DNA of 64,000 nt, from NCBI GenBank assembly GCA_017509255.1, contig JAFWQA010000061.1, positions 62,001-126,000 on the forward strand, given 5' to 3'. Positions 42,315 to 50,923 of the stretch are shown one piece after another. Under the pieces are notes generated by a model. It was given only the letters and a program-made list of their open reading frames with translations, had not been told where the DNA came from and made no database searches. The stretch is from Clostridia bacterium (GTDB lineage: Bacteria > Bacillota > Clostridia > Christensenellales > Aristaeellaceae). Numbering within the stretch: the stretch's first letter is position 1; the number at the start of each line of letters is the position of its first letter. A program made the translations under genes and the position numbers.

Positions 42315-42333
42315 AGCCGGAAAGGAGTTATTT

Positions 42334-43149
42334 ATGCAAGAAAGAACAGAGGAGATCCGCGCCCATTACAACGCGGATCCTGCCAAGGAGTGGAACAGGC
42401 TGAAGAAGCGCCACCCTTATGAAAAATATATCACCGTGCATATGATGGACCGGTATCTGAAGCCCGGGGACAGCATCCTGGATATCGGCGGCGGCCCGGG
42501 ACAGTATTCCGTTCACTATGCCCGGCAGGGCCATGACGTGACCCTGCTGGACCTGAGCGATGAAAACGTCAGATATGCCCGGAAAAAGGCCCGGCAGTAT
42601 AAGGTAAAGCTGACGGCGGTTCAGGGCAACGCGCTGGACCTGTCCGCCTTTCCGGACGAAAGCTTCGACGCGGTCTTCCTGATGGGCCCGCTCTACCATC
42701 TGCTCAGTGAGGAAACACGGCGCACCGCCGTTCTGGAGGCAAAGCGGGTGCTGAAAAGCGGCGGTTTCCTGTTCAGCAGCTTCATCCTGATGTTCGGCGG
42801 CGTGATCTACGGCATGCGTGATATCCCCCAGACCATTTTCTGGCCGCGGGAGCAGCCGTTTTACGAAATCGCCGCCCAGGGAAAGGGCACCTCTATGGAA
42901 GCCTTCACCTTCGCGAACCTGACCACTGTTTCCGATGCGGAAGCGCTGCTATCGTCGGTCCCGGGGCTGGAAACACAGACCGTGTTCGGCCAGGAGTCCA
43001 TTCTGGCGCCCTATCAGCACACTCTTGCCGCCCGCCCGCCAAAGGAGCGGCGCGCCTGGTATGACTACGCGCTCCGCTTCTGTGAAAAGCGGGACTACCT
43101 GACTCATTCCGAGCATCTGATGATCGTATCCCGAAAGACCGGCCGCTGA
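42334..43149 (+). CDS. Class I SAM-dependent methyltransferase
   Basis: 271 residues from the ATG at 42334 behind AAAGGAG. Rossmann fold with SAM motif I 'ILDIGGGPGQYS' (about 49-60), acidic end of strand 2 'LLDLSDENV', and motif II 'FDAVFLMGPLYHL' (about 110-122). C-terminal cap domain. Follows two acetyltransferase genes in an apparent four-gene operon. Small-molecule methyltransferase; substrate unknown. Confidence 0.9.
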   Translation: MQERTEEIRAHYNADPAKEWNRLKKRHPYEKYITVHMMDRYLKPGDSILDIGGGPGQYSVHYARQGHDVTLLDLSDENVRYARKKARQYKVKLTAVQGNALDLSAFPDESFDAVFLMGPLYHLLSEETRRTAVLEAKRVLKSGGFLFSSFILMFGGVIYGMRDIPQTIFWPREQPFYEIAAQGKGTSMEAFTFANLTTVSDAEALLSSVPGLETQTVFGQESILAPYQHTLAARPPKERRAWYDYALRFCEKRDYLTHSEHLMIVSRKTGR

Positions 43150-43164
43150 GGAAGGGAGAAGCAA

Positions 43165-43545
43165 ATGGATTTCAGATATATCCGGGTCCAGGGACGCGAG
43201 CCTTCCTGGGTCACTCAATACCCCAGAGGCATTTTCGCCCTTTGCTGGCGCATGATCCGGGACGGGCGGATGACGGAGGAAGATAAGGCGCTCTTTATCG
43301 GCATCGATCAATGGTTCAGGGCTCATCTTCCGGAGCCGGAGCCCTGCAGAAGGCAGGAAAAGGTGATCACCTTCTTCAAGGCCGGCTCCTCCGCGGAAAT
43401 GCTGGAAAAGCTTTCCCCCGCGATGGCGCTGCTGGATAAATACCGGCAGCCTTACGACGTGGTTTACACCAATTTCGTCGGCACCGCCGTCTATGAGGAT
43501 GAGTGGCAGGTCGCCGTCCCGGTTTCGGACGGAAAAATGGTCTGA
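43165..43545 (+). CDS. Uncharacterised small protein
   Basis: 126 residues, GGGAG before the ATG. Contains 'RGIFALCWRMIRDGRMTEEDKALFIGIDQWF' type helices (22-52) and a beta-rich C-terminus, with no membrane segment. Such proteins are seen next to methyltransferases in Clostridia, but the family has no assigned function that I know. Last gene before the bidirectional terminator. Confidence 0.75.
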   Translation: MDFRYIRVQGREPSWVTQYPRGIFALCWRMIRDGRMTEEDKALFIGIDQWFRAHLPEPEPCRRQEKVITFFKAGSSAEMLEKLSPAMALLDKYRQPYDVVYTNFVGTAVYEDEWQVAVPVSDGKMV

Positions 43546-43555
43546 CCTCGGTCAG

Positions 43556-43589
43556 AAAAAGCTTCGGAGCATCCGCTCCGAAGCTTTTT
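43556..43589. terminator. Bidirectional terminator
   Basis: Perfect 15-base stem AAAAAGCTTCGGAGC / GCTCCGAAGCTTTTT, loop ATCC; shared by convergent genes. Confidence 0.93.
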
Positions 43590-43607
43590 CCTATGGCGTT
43601 CCGCCGG

Positions 43608-44678
43608 TCAGCCGACCGCGGGCTCGAATTCCATGCCGTCGCCGGCTCCCTCCGTCAGGTCGTTCCAGATCAGGTTTCCGTTCTCGTTCACATAGAATGT
43701 CGCGCTGCCGTCCGTATACAGGTCGGTGGAGTAGATCGCGTCCGGTTCGTTTTCATCCGTTGCCGCCAGCTCACTTTTGACGCCCTTGCCGCTGCAGCTC
43801 AGGGAATCCGTTTCCTCGTCATACTCGCAGATGTAGAACCACTGCACGGACTCCGTGGCGCTGCTGCCCCAGTGGATCAGTACGGTGTACAGGTCTCCTG
43901 CCCGGAATATATCGACGTTGACCCTGTCGCAGGTCCAGGTGGAATTGTCGTACCTGTCCTCGGGCTGTTCATAGCTGAAAACGGGCAGGAACACCGTGCC
44001 GTCCTCCAGTCCGTCGATCCCGCTGCAGGTCAGGCTGCCCTCTTCGCTGTTATACAGGATCCGGGCGTTTCCCTCCCCCTTCAGTCCGCCGTCAGCGGCG
44101 TCGTACCGGAGAAGCGCGCTAAGCTCCTTCCCGTCCGGGAACGTGAAACGAGCCGTGTACGCGCCCTTTTCCCATCCGAAATCCAGCGTTTTTCCCCCGC
44201 CGGTCCAGCCGTTCCCGAGCCAGATGCCCAGGCTCCGGAACACAATGCCGTTTCCGGCATCCTCCTTCGCGTCCTTCCAGATCAGCCTGCCGTCCTCCCG
44301 GATCGTAAACGTCGCGGTTCCGTCCTCGTAATAGGTTTCCACCGGTCTGGAGCTGAGATCATCGGAATAGGTAATGCGCTGCTTTGTATTGCCGGCCGGG
44401 CCGCTCACCAGGCTCCAGGCCGCTTTGTCATACGTGCAGGAATACTCCCAGGCCAGGGCGTCCGGCCAGCTGATGCTCTTCGTCACAAGCACCCTGAACC
44501 CGCCGTTCTCCGCGGAGATCTCCGCCATCGCGGTCCCGTCGTCGCTCAGCCAGCTGCCGGCGTATGCGTAAGCCTCTTGGTCTGCGGTCTCCGCCGCGCC
44601 TTCTTCCACGCAGGCAGTCATACTCATCATCACGGCAGCCGTCAGCACGGCCGCGAGAATGGCAAATAGCTTCTTCAC
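43608..44678 (-). CDS. Lipoprotein with repeated beta domains
   Basis: 356 residues, GTG start at 44678 with AAAGGAG. Lipobox 'MTAC' near residues 20-23, so lipid-anchored after SPII cleavage. The mature part holds about three similar beta units of roughly 100 residues; two end alike, 'DGTATFTIREDGRLIWKD' (about 120-137) and 'DGSATFYVNENGNLIWND' (about 326-343). No enzyme motif. Probably a surface or envelope binding protein. Confidence 0.8.
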   Translation of the reverse strand: MKKLFAILAAVLTAAVMMSMTACVEEGAAETADQEAYAYAGSWLSDDGTAMAEISAENGGFRVLVTKSISWPDALAWEYSCTYDKAAWSLVSGPAGNTKQRITYSDDLSSRPVETYYEDGTATFTIREDGRLIWKDAKEDAGNGIVFRSLGIWLGNGWTGGGKTLDFGWEKGAYTARFTFPDGKELSALLRYDAADGGLKGEGNARILYNSEEGSLTCSGIDGLEDGTVFLPVFSYEQPEDRYDNSTWTCDRVNVDIFRAGDLYTVLIHWGSSATESVQWFYICEYDEETDSLSCSGKGVKSELAATDENEPDAIYSTDLYTDGSATFYVNENGNLIWNDLTEGAGDGMEFEPAVG

Positions 44679-44786
44679 TGTGTTTCTCCTTTCTCTTTTC
44701 AGGGGTCCCGGCCGTCTCGCGGAAAGCCGGCGCGCGCTTCTGCGCGTATTTATTTTATCTCTGTCCCGTTCCGGGTGTCAATTGAT

Positions 44787-44830
44787 CCGGCCTCTCCGGA
44801 AAGATTGTTACAATCTTCCGGGGAGGCCGG
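44787..44830. other. Long stem-loop
   Basis: Inverted repeat of about 21 base pairs with one bulge and one G-T pair, followed on the plus strand by a pyrimidine-rich run (TTCCTGCTTTTCTTTTTT). It has terminator form for plus-strand transcription, yet no plus-strand gene ends here; it may stop readthrough, or act for the minus-strand gene at 44892. Confidence 0.6.
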
Positions 44831-44891
44831 TTCCTGCTTTTCTTTTTTGTTCAGATGGGCGTCTCCCGGCTTTTGTCGGTCCCGCCGCGGC

Positions 44892-45173
44892 TTACCGGAA
44901 ATCGAAAATGGCCTTGGAGGCGATCAGGGATCCGTATTCCCTCTTCCACCGCTGATGCATTTCGGAGCTGTCATAGGCCGTCAGGGCACTCTCCTCCATG
45001 TCCAGCAGGATCAGGAGATCGTACCGGTTCTCCCGGTCCACGCAGTTACTTTTATATTCCACGCCGGCGATCCCCGGTATCTTCACGGCCCCGTCAAACA
45101 GGGCGCGGATCTCTCCGTACTTTTCCTCCGCTTCCTGCCGGTCCTTCCATTTTACCAGTATGCAGTGTTTCAT
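44892..45173 (-). CDS. Dabb (stress-responsive A/B barrel) domain protein
   Basis: 93 residues from the ATG at 45173 behind GGAGGAA. Ferredoxin-like dimeric alpha-beta barrel: 'MKHCILVKWKD' first strand, 'PGIAGVEYKSN' second, 'YDLLILLDMEE' third, 'FDFR' end. Small cytosolic protein, function generally unknown. Last gene of a three-gene minus-strand run. Confidence 0.82.
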   Translation of the reverse strand: MKHCILVKWKDRQEAEEKYGEIRALFDGAVKIPGIAGVEYKSNCVDRENRYDLLILLDMEESALTAYDSSEMHQRWKREYGSLIASKAIFDFR

Positions 45174-45202
45174 TTTCGTTCCTCCTTCTGATTCCTGATC
45201 TG

Positions 45203-45754
45203 TCACAGTCCGAATGTGTCCCGGATCATTTTCGCGGCCTTTTCAGGCGGAACATCGCTGTTCTCAATACGCAGATAGGGGCGGAACGGGAATTCCCCCG
45301 GCTCACTGACGCAGCGGCAGTCCAGGTCGTCCTGTACGATCCGTTCGCAGGATGCCTCAATATTTCTCTTGGACGGCTTGTTCTTCAGGCGGTTTTCCGT
45401 CGCGTTCCGCTTCAGGCGCACCTCCTGGGGCGCGATCAGCTCCACATAGTAGAACTGCGTACCGTAGGGCTCAAAAATGCTCTTGATGTGCTCCAGATAC
45501 TTCCATTCCTCTTCCACGTCAAAGGCCATGATCTGGGTATAGATCATTCCCTCCAGATCAGATGCCGCGAAATGCCGGAATATCGTTTCCCGCAGTTCCA
45601 GGATGACCTCGCTGTCAAAGCGGCCGAACACATCCAGCACCGGTTCGATCGTCATATGGTTATGGAAAAGGCGCAGGCCTGTCAGCTTCATCAGCTCCTG
45701 CCCCACGGTCATCTTGCCGACCGCGCCGTCTCCGAAAATAAATACAAGCTTCAT
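45203..45754 (-). CDS. P-loop kinase-like protein
   Basis: 183 residues. Walker A 'FGDGAVGKMT' (about 7-16), a shikimate-kinase-like 'LFHNHMTIEPVLDVF' segment (29-43), and a basic lid region 'RNATENRLKNKPSKRN'. AAA/nucleoside-kinase-like P-loop fold; the substrate could be a nucleoside or small metabolite. GGGAGGAAG precedes the ATG. No toxin or antitoxin partner beside it. Confidence 0.82.
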   Translation of the reverse strand: MKLVFIFGDGAVGKMTVGQELMKLTGLRLFHNHMTIEPVLDVFGRFDSEVILELRETIFRHFAASDLEGMIYTQIMAFDVEEEWKYLEHIKSIFEPYGTQFYYVELIAPQEVRLKRNATENRLKNKPSKRNIEASCERIVQDDLDCRCVSEPGEFPFRPYLRIENSDVPPEKAAKMIRDTFGL

Positions 45755-45769
45755 GCTTCCTCCCGCGCC

Positions 45770-46243
45770 TTATTCCCTGCTGTCCTCAAGCCTCATGTCA
45801 AAGGCTTTCTTGGTGTCGCCCCGGAAGCCGATCCCCTCATAAAAGCGGTGGGCATCCGTCCGCGCGTTCCCGCTCTGCAGGATCGCCTTATAGCAGTTGT
45901 TCTCCCGGGCGAAGAGAATGGCCTGCTTCATCACGGCGGCTGCCAGGCCCCTGTTCCTGTGTGCCCGGTCGGTCACCACGTTTTCAATAAAGCAGATCGG
46001 CCGGTTCCCCCGGGTCAGGTTGGGGATGATCACCGCGTAGCAGGTGGAAACCACCCTCCCGTTCTCGACCGCGCCGAAATACCGGATATGCCGGTTCCCC
46101 TCGATCTCGTTTTTCCACAGCTTTTCGCTTTCCTCCGGGGAAAGCGCCAGGTTTTCCTCGTCCAGCTGAGCATAGAGCTCCAGCAGGGATCTCAGGTCCT
46201 TCCGGTCCAGCGCCCGGATCTCGGTCCGTTCCGTTCCGTTCAT
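45770..46243 (-). CDS. GNAT acetyltransferase
   Basis: 157 residues; 'ENVVTDRAHRNRGLAAAVMKQ' (motif A, about 92-112) and 'CYKAILQSGNARTDAHRFYEGIGF' type motif B near 120-142. Cytoplasmic acetyl-CoA-dependent transferase, substrate unknown. First gene of the minus-strand run, divergent from the envelope operon. Confidence 0.9.
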   Translation of the reverse strand: MNGTERTEIRALDRKDLRSLLELYAQLDEENLALSPEESEKLWKNEIEGNRHIRYFGAVENGRVVSTCYAVIIPNLTRGNRPICFIENVVTDRAHRNRGLAAAVMKQAILFARENNCYKAILQSGNARTDAHRFYEGIGFRGDTKKAFDMRLEDSRE

Positions 46244-46351
46244 AGTTTGTCACCTGCCCCTTCGGTCCTGCTGCGTGCTGTGCGGCGTCAAAGCTCCCGC
46301 GCCGGATGATTTGCGGGAATCATACCATGTTTTTTCCCTGTGCGCAATCAG

Positions 46352-46366
46352 TGTAAATAATTTACA
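46352..46366. promoter_or_regulatory. Perfect 7-1-7 palindrome
   Basis: TGTAAAT-A-ATTTACA, the 7-1-7 form used by Fur-superfamily regulators, 25 bases upstream of the -10 box at 46392. Candidate operator for the 46485 operon and/or the divergent acetyltransferase gene. Confidence 0.55.
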
Positions 46367-46388
46367 GTATCCCGCCGCGCTGTTTCTA

Positions 46389-46397
46389 TGGTATAAT
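46389..46397 (+). promoter_or_regulatory. Extended -10 promoter of the envelope operon
   Basis: TGGTATAAT (46389-46397), an extended -10 element without a good -35. Confidence 0.7.
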
Positions 46398-46484
46398 AGT
46401 AAAAGTAGTAAGTTTTCACGGTACGGTATTCCGCTTGTTTCAGGGCTCTCCGCCCCGGAACCGTCCTGAAGGAGGTTATTGCCC

Positions 46485-47462
46485 TTGAAGTCCGTTCTTT
46501 CTTTTCTGCTTGCCTGTCTGCTTCTCCTTCCGTGCTTCGCCCTCGGGGAAACCGATCCCGCCGGCGCGGACGAACTGGAGATCGTGGAAACGGAAGAGGA
46601 GGCTGAACTCCCCGTGGAACTGCGTTCAATTCCCCTTCCCGTCGATTTTACGGGCGGCGCCGCCCCGGATGAAAATCTTTATTATGAGGATATCTCCTAC
46701 GCCGACCCGACCATCCAGGTGAAGATCGAATTCAAGGACGCGGGCGCCTATATCCACGGCTACAGGGGGAAGACCGCGGGCTACTGGGTCGCGGATATCC
46801 GCATCGGGCATGCTTCCCAGTTCCGCACCGCCGCGGCCGAATCCTTCGATACGGATACCGCCCTCCCGGTCAGCGTCATTGCGGACCGTGTCAACGCGGT
46901 CGTCGCCTCCAACGGCGATTTTGTCGCCCGTCTGAATAAGGAAGGCTATGTGATCCGCCAGGGCAAGCAGTTCCGGGACAGGCTGAGAGGCCTGCGGGAT
47001 GTGCTCCTGGTCGATGAGGACGGCGATTTCCACGTCGTCCACCTCCCGAAAAAGGGAGAGGTCGCCGATTCCGTGGACGGAAAAAAGGTAATGAACGCCT
47101 TCTACTTCGGGCCCGTCCTGGTCGAAAACGGCGAGGTGCCGAAAAAGCTGCCCTCCTTTACGCATCTGAATCCTGAAAGCAATTATACCCGTCTGGCGCT
47201 CTGCCAGGTCGGTCCCCTGCATTATAAGATCATCATGACCACCATGAAGATCGGTAATTCCCTGGGCCTGCAGCTGAAGGACTTCGCCCAGCTCTGCAGG
47301 GATGAGGGCGTTCAGACCGCCTATAATCTGGACGGCGGCTATTCCACCGAGCTCTATTTCCATCAGAAACGCCTGAACAATCAGGAAAACAGGGATGCCT
47401 CGGACTACAGGGCCGTCCCGGATATCCTTTATTTCGCTTCCGCCTGGAATGGGGAGGAATAA
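46485..47462 (+). CDS. Secreted phosphodiester glycosidase (NAGPA/DUF2233-like)
   Basis: 325 residues; TTG start at 46485, nine bases after GGAGG (a TTG two codons earlier is too close). Signal peptide to about residue 21 ('CFALG'). The NAGPA domain family removes GlcNAc or a similar sugar from phosphodiesters; its signature ends in 'YNLDGGYSTELYF' (about 284-296), with 'VVASNGDFVA' (about 142-151) as the earlier conserved block. Extracellular. First gene of the envelope operon, two bases before the Lgt-like gene. Confidence 0.85.
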   Translation: MKSVLSFLLACLLLLPCFALGETDPAGADELEIVETEEEAELPVELRSIPLPVDFTGGAAPDENLYYEDISYADPTIQVKIEFKDAGAYIHGYRGKTAGYWVADIRIGHASQFRTAAAESFDTDTALPVSVIADRVNAVVASNGDFVARLNKEGYVIRQGKQFRDRLRGLRDVLLVDEDGDFHVVHLPKKGEVADSVDGKKVMNAFYFGPVLVENGEVPKKLPSFTHLNPESNYTRLALCQVGPLHYKIIMTTMKIGNSLGLQLKDFAQLCRDEGVQTAYNLDGGYSTELYFHQKRLNNQENRDASDYRAVPDILYFASAWNGEE

Positions 47463-47464
47463 CA

Positions 47465-48436
47465 GTGAGCTCCTATCTTTGGTTCATGCTTGCCGGTTCG
47501 GTGCTGATCTTTGCACTGTACGGCCTTCGCTGCGCCTGTGCCGTCCGGCTCCCGCAGCTGCGGAAAAACGCCTGGGGCGCCGCCCTGCTTTCCCTGCTGT
47601 TCTCCGCCGCGTTCGGCCTGGTACTGGCCCGTGTGGCTTATGCGCTCCTGATGCAGGAGCTGGATTTTGAATACGACGGCATCGCCGCGCTGGAGGATCT
47701 GCTCCGGATCGATTATGACAACCTTTCCTTCTTTTTCGGGGGTGTCGGGGCCGTTCTCGGCGTCCTGCTGGCAAACCGCCTGACCCGCGGCTCGGCCGTC
47801 GCGGAAGGAATGGACGCCTTCGCCCCCTTCGGCGCGCTCCTGGTGTGCCTCTTCCGCCTGGGCGAGAATGCCTTCGGCTCCTACGGCGCCGGCACCATTC
47901 TCCCGGAGGGAAGCCCGCTCACCTTCTTCCCTTTCGCCGTCGAGATCTCCGTGGACGGCGGCTACAGCTACTGGGGCTGGGCCGTCTGCAGTCTTTCCGC
48001 CCTCTTTGCCCTCATCTGGGCCGCCGTCGCGTTTTTCCGCTTCCGCGGCATCGGGCGCAAGGGCCTGAGCCTGACCCTCACGCTGTTTTTCCTCGCGCTC
48101 CCGCAGATCCTTTGCGAAAGCCTGCGCCGGCGCGGCATGTTCTGGCTTTTTGTCCATGTGGAGCAGGTGCTCTGCGGCGTCCTGCTCGTCGCTGTCCTGC
48201 TGTTCTGGATCCTGCGTTCCGGAAAGCGGCTGCCCTTTCTCCGCCGCTGGGCGCCCCTGCTGATCACGCTCGTTTGCTTCGGCCTGCTGGTTGCCGATGA
48301 ATTCGCGATCGACGGCAGCAAGATCGGTGGGATCCCCCATACGGTATGTTATGCCTTCATGTGCGTCGTGCTGGTGGTCATGGGAGTTGCCGGCGTGCGG
48401 GCTTCCGCGCGCTGGAATGCCGGGCAGAAGGAATAA
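47465..48436 (+). CDS. Lgt-like polytopic membrane protein
   Basis: 323 residues, GTG start at 47465 after GGGGAGGAA. About seven helices. Residues 88-141 align with the core of prolipoprotein diacylglyceryl transferase ('FFGGVGAVLGVLLANRL', 'APFGALLVCLFRLGENAFGSYG'). The key His before GG in Lgt is Phe91 here, and the 'RxGN' motif reads Arg131-Leu-Gly-Glu134-Asn135, so two canonical residues are changed. It is therefore probably not a standard Lgt; a related lipid-transfer enzyme is possible. Confidence 0.7.
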   Translation: MSSYLWFMLAGSVLIFALYGLRCACAVRLPQLRKNAWGAALLSLLFSAAFGLVLARVAYALLMQELDFEYDGIAALEDLLRIDYDNLSFFFGGVGAVLGVLLANRLTRGSAVAEGMDAFAPFGALLVCLFRLGENAFGSYGAGTILPEGSPLTFFPFAVEISVDGGYSYWGWAVCSLSALFALIWAAVAFFRFRGIGRKGLSLTLTLFFLALPQILCESLRRRGMFWLFVHVEQVLCGVLLVAVLLFWILRSGKRLPFLRRWAPLLITLVCFGLLVADEFAIDGSKIGGIPHTVCYAFMCVVLVVMGVAGVRASARWNAGQKE

Positions 48437-48487
48437 ACCGCCTTTCGCCGGCTTTCTTTTTTTACGGATTCAAGGAGTTTTTATTTC

Positions 48488-49729
48488 ATGATGCGCAACC
48501 GTTTTCTCGTTCTGCTTCTGTTCCTTCTTCTCGGCGTCCTGCTGCTTTCGGCGGCCTCCGCCGGGGAAGCGGAGGATATCTCCTCCCGGTGCAAATTCAA
48601 AATTGATTCCCATGCGCTGAAGGCGACCCGCCTGGTAGACGGGACCTATACCAAATACTGGTACAGCGGGGAAATGAAAAATCCGTATCTCGGCATTTCC
48701 TCTCCGGAACCGATGTACGGCCTTTACCTCTGCTTCCGGGAGATGCCGGACAGCTATGTCATTCAGCGCAGGGAAAATGATGAATGGGTCGACCTGCTCG
48801 AGGGTGATACCCGTTTTTACCATGTCTTTTACGAGCTTTCCGGTGAGACGGATATACGGATCCTTTCCACGCAGCAGAAAAAGCACCGCCTCATGCTGAA
48901 TGAGCTCTTTGTCTTCGGCTCCGGCGATGTTCCGGACTGGGTGCAGCGCTGGAATGACACGGAGGAAAAAGCAGATATCCTCTTCCTCGTCGCCCATCCG
49001 GACGATGAACTGATCTTTCTGGCCGGAGCCATCCCGACCTATGACGTGGAGCTGGAGAAGCGCGTGGTGGTCGCCTATCTGACCTTTGCGAACAAGACCC
49101 GCCGCAGTGAGGCGCTGAACGGTCTCTGGACGATGGGCGTCCGGAATTATCCGGTCTTCGGCCCCTTCCCGGACAAGTATTCCCGTACGCTGAAGGAAGC
49201 TTACAGGGAAACGGGCGGCGGCGGTCTCAACGCCGGAACGAAAAAGGTCCTCGGCTGGATCACCGGGCTCTTCCGGCAGTATCGGCCGGAGGTCGTGGTC
49301 ACTCAGGATATCAGGGGAGAATACGGCCACGGGCAGCACCGGCTGATCGCGGACGGCTGCATCCAGGGCTTTGACCTGGCCGCGGACGCCGCGCAGTATC
49401 CGGAATCCGCTGAACAGTACGGCGCCTGGGAAGTCAAAAAGCTCTATGTCCACCTCTACGGGGACAGCGAAAAGCAGATCCATTTCGACTGGGACGTCCC
49501 TCTGTCAAAGCTGGACGGGAAAACCGGCATGGAACTGGCCTGTGAGGCCTTCACGAAGCATGTGACGCAGGCGGATCTGAAGTTCACCATCGGCGGGAAA
49601 AGAAAGCCCCTTGCTCCGGATATCACCGGCGTTTATTACTCCAATACCGACTTCGGCCTTCATTCCACCCGCGTCGGGGAGGATGAGGCGCGGAATGATT
49701 TCCTGGAGCATATCACCGGGCAGGAATAA
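48488..49729 (+). CDS. Secreted PIG-L family deacetylase
   Basis: 413 residues; signal peptide to about 25 ('SAASAGE'). Residues 30-150 are a beta-rich discoidin-like region. The PIG-L/LmbE domain begins at about 162 with zinc motif 'AHPDDE' (169-174) and later 'GEYGHGQHR' (about 282-290), giving the second metal His. Such enzymes remove acetyl from GlcNAc-containing lipids or glycans; secretion implies a surface glycan substrate. AAGGAG lies 10 bases before the ATG. Confidence 0.9.
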   Translation: MMRNRFLVLLLFLLLGVLLLSAASAGEAEDISSRCKFKIDSHALKATRLVDGTYTKYWYSGEMKNPYLGISSPEPMYGLYLCFREMPDSYVIQRRENDEWVDLLEGDTRFYHVFYELSGETDIRILSTQQKKHRLMLNELFVFGSGDVPDWVQRWNDTEEKADILFLVAHPDDELIFLAGAIPTYDVELEKRVVVAYLTFANKTRRSEALNGLWTMGVRNYPVFGPFPDKYSRTLKEAYRETGGGGLNAGTKKVLGWITGLFRQYRPEVVVTQDIRGEYGHGQHRLIADGCIQGFDLAADAAQYPESAEQYGAWEVKKLYVHLYGDSEKQIHFDWDVPLSKLDGKTGMELACEAFTKHVTQADLKFTIGGKRKPLAPDITGVYYSNTDFGLHSTRVGEDEARNDFLEHITGQE

Positions 49730-49758
49730 AGCTCATTGCGGGGAGGAAGGATAAAAAG

Positions 49759-50733
49759 ATGAAAAAACGGCTTTTTCGGCTGCTCGCGGCAGCGGTCTTC
49801 CTGTCGGTCCTGTTCTCCTCCGCCCTGTGTGAGGACAGCTTCGTCCATATCTCGGACGCGGCCGGCCTGCTCCGTTTGTCGGAGGATCCGTCCGGCTCCT
49901 ATATTCTGGATAACGATATCGACCTTTCGGATGTGGAATGGACCCCCATCCGTTTTTCGGGCACCCTGGACGGAAACGGCCACAGCATCCTTCATCTCTC
50001 CATTCACGCCTTCGATCCGGAAACGGGACGCACGGTGGACGGCAACGGCTATAAGTACAAAACGAACCTGATGGGTTTCTTCTCCGTTGCGGAAAACGCC
50101 GTCGTCCGCAATCTTTCCTTCCCGGACGCCGTCGTCAGCGGAACCTCCGGCGACCATGCCTTTGCCGCTGTGGTTGCCGCGGTATCCACTCACTCCGTTT
50201 TTGAAAACCTCAGTGTTTCCGGGTCGGTCTGCCTTTTCTGCGGCGGCAGGATGGGGGGCGTGGCCGGCATTGTAGGCTTCGGCACAGGCTCCGTCTCCGA
50301 CAGCACCGCCGACCTGACGCTGATTTACGCGGATACCGATAAAAAGAAAAAATGTGAGCAGTTCCTCGGCGGCGCGGTCGCGAACGGCTTCATGGACGTC
50401 ACCGGCGTAACGGTCCGGATAGACGGCTATGCCTCTGTGTACGGCTATGCGCACTGCGGCGGGCTGATCGGTATGCACCGCCAGCACGAAAAGCGCACCC
50501 GGGCCAACGCCATCACCCACGTCAGCGGCAATACGGTCACGGGAGAGATCACCTTCTTTGAAAAAAACAGGGACCGGCGCGCGTACTGCAAGGGCATCAT
50601 GGGAGAAAGGCTGAACAAGTACGTCAAAATGGAAAACAATGATGACAGCGGCTTTACCCGCAATGAGATCAGGAAATATGATGAGATTCTTCTCCCCGAG
50701 GGCTGGGAAAGCGCGCAGTGGCAGGTAAACTGA
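49759..50733 (+). CDS. Secreted GLUG-like beta-helix protein
   Basis: 324 residues with a signal peptide ('SSALCEDS', cleavage near 24). 'GSYILDNDIDLSDVEWTPI' and 'FSGTLDGNGHSI' (about 46-77) are the starting pattern of GLUG/pectate-lyase-like beta-helix proteins, followed by glycine-rich coils ('GGRMGGVAGIVGFGTG'). A cysteine-containing loop occurs in the middle. No catalytic residues identified. Likely an adhesin or glycan-binding partner in the envelope operon. Confidence 0.8.
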   Translation: MKKRLFRLLAAAVFLSVLFSSALCEDSFVHISDAAGLLRLSEDPSGSYILDNDIDLSDVEWTPIRFSGTLDGNGHSILHLSIHAFDPETGRTVDGNGYKYKTNLMGFFSVAENAVVRNLSFPDAVVSGTSGDHAFAAVVAAVSTHSVFENLSVSGSVCLFCGGRMGGVAGIVGFGTGSVSDSTADLTLIYADTDKKKKCEQFLGGAVANGFMDVTGVTVRIDGYASVYGYAHCGGLIGMHRQHEKRTRANAITHVSGNTVTGEITFFEKNRDRRAYCKGIMGERLNKYVKMENNDDSGFTRNEIRKYDEILLPEGWESAQWQVN

Positions 50734-50806
50734 CCTTTCCTGCTTCCGGAATGGTAAAAATCGGTTTTTCTCTGTAAAAAAATATAACGGTTTCATCCGG
50801 CACTTC

Positions 50807-50835
50807 TTGAAAAAATGATAAGCTTCCTGTAATAT
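50807..50835 (+). promoter_or_regulatory. Promoter of the degenerate GGDEF gene
   Basis: TTGAAA (50807-50812), 17-base spacer, TAATAT (50830-50835). The leader of about 85 bases contains a small GAACC-CTTC-GGGTC hairpin. Confidence 0.65.
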
Positions 50836-50923
50836 AGGTATGATATGTCATGATTCAGAAAACCGTTCTCCGGCAGTACGGTTCCAAATAGAACCCTTCG
50901 GGTCAGATGGGAGGACTGTAGCC

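Noticed and set aside
47465..48436. Canonical prolipoprotein diacylglyceryl transferase (lgt)
   Set aside because: The essential His before GG is Phe and the RxGN asparagine is Glu, so only the fold is claimed.
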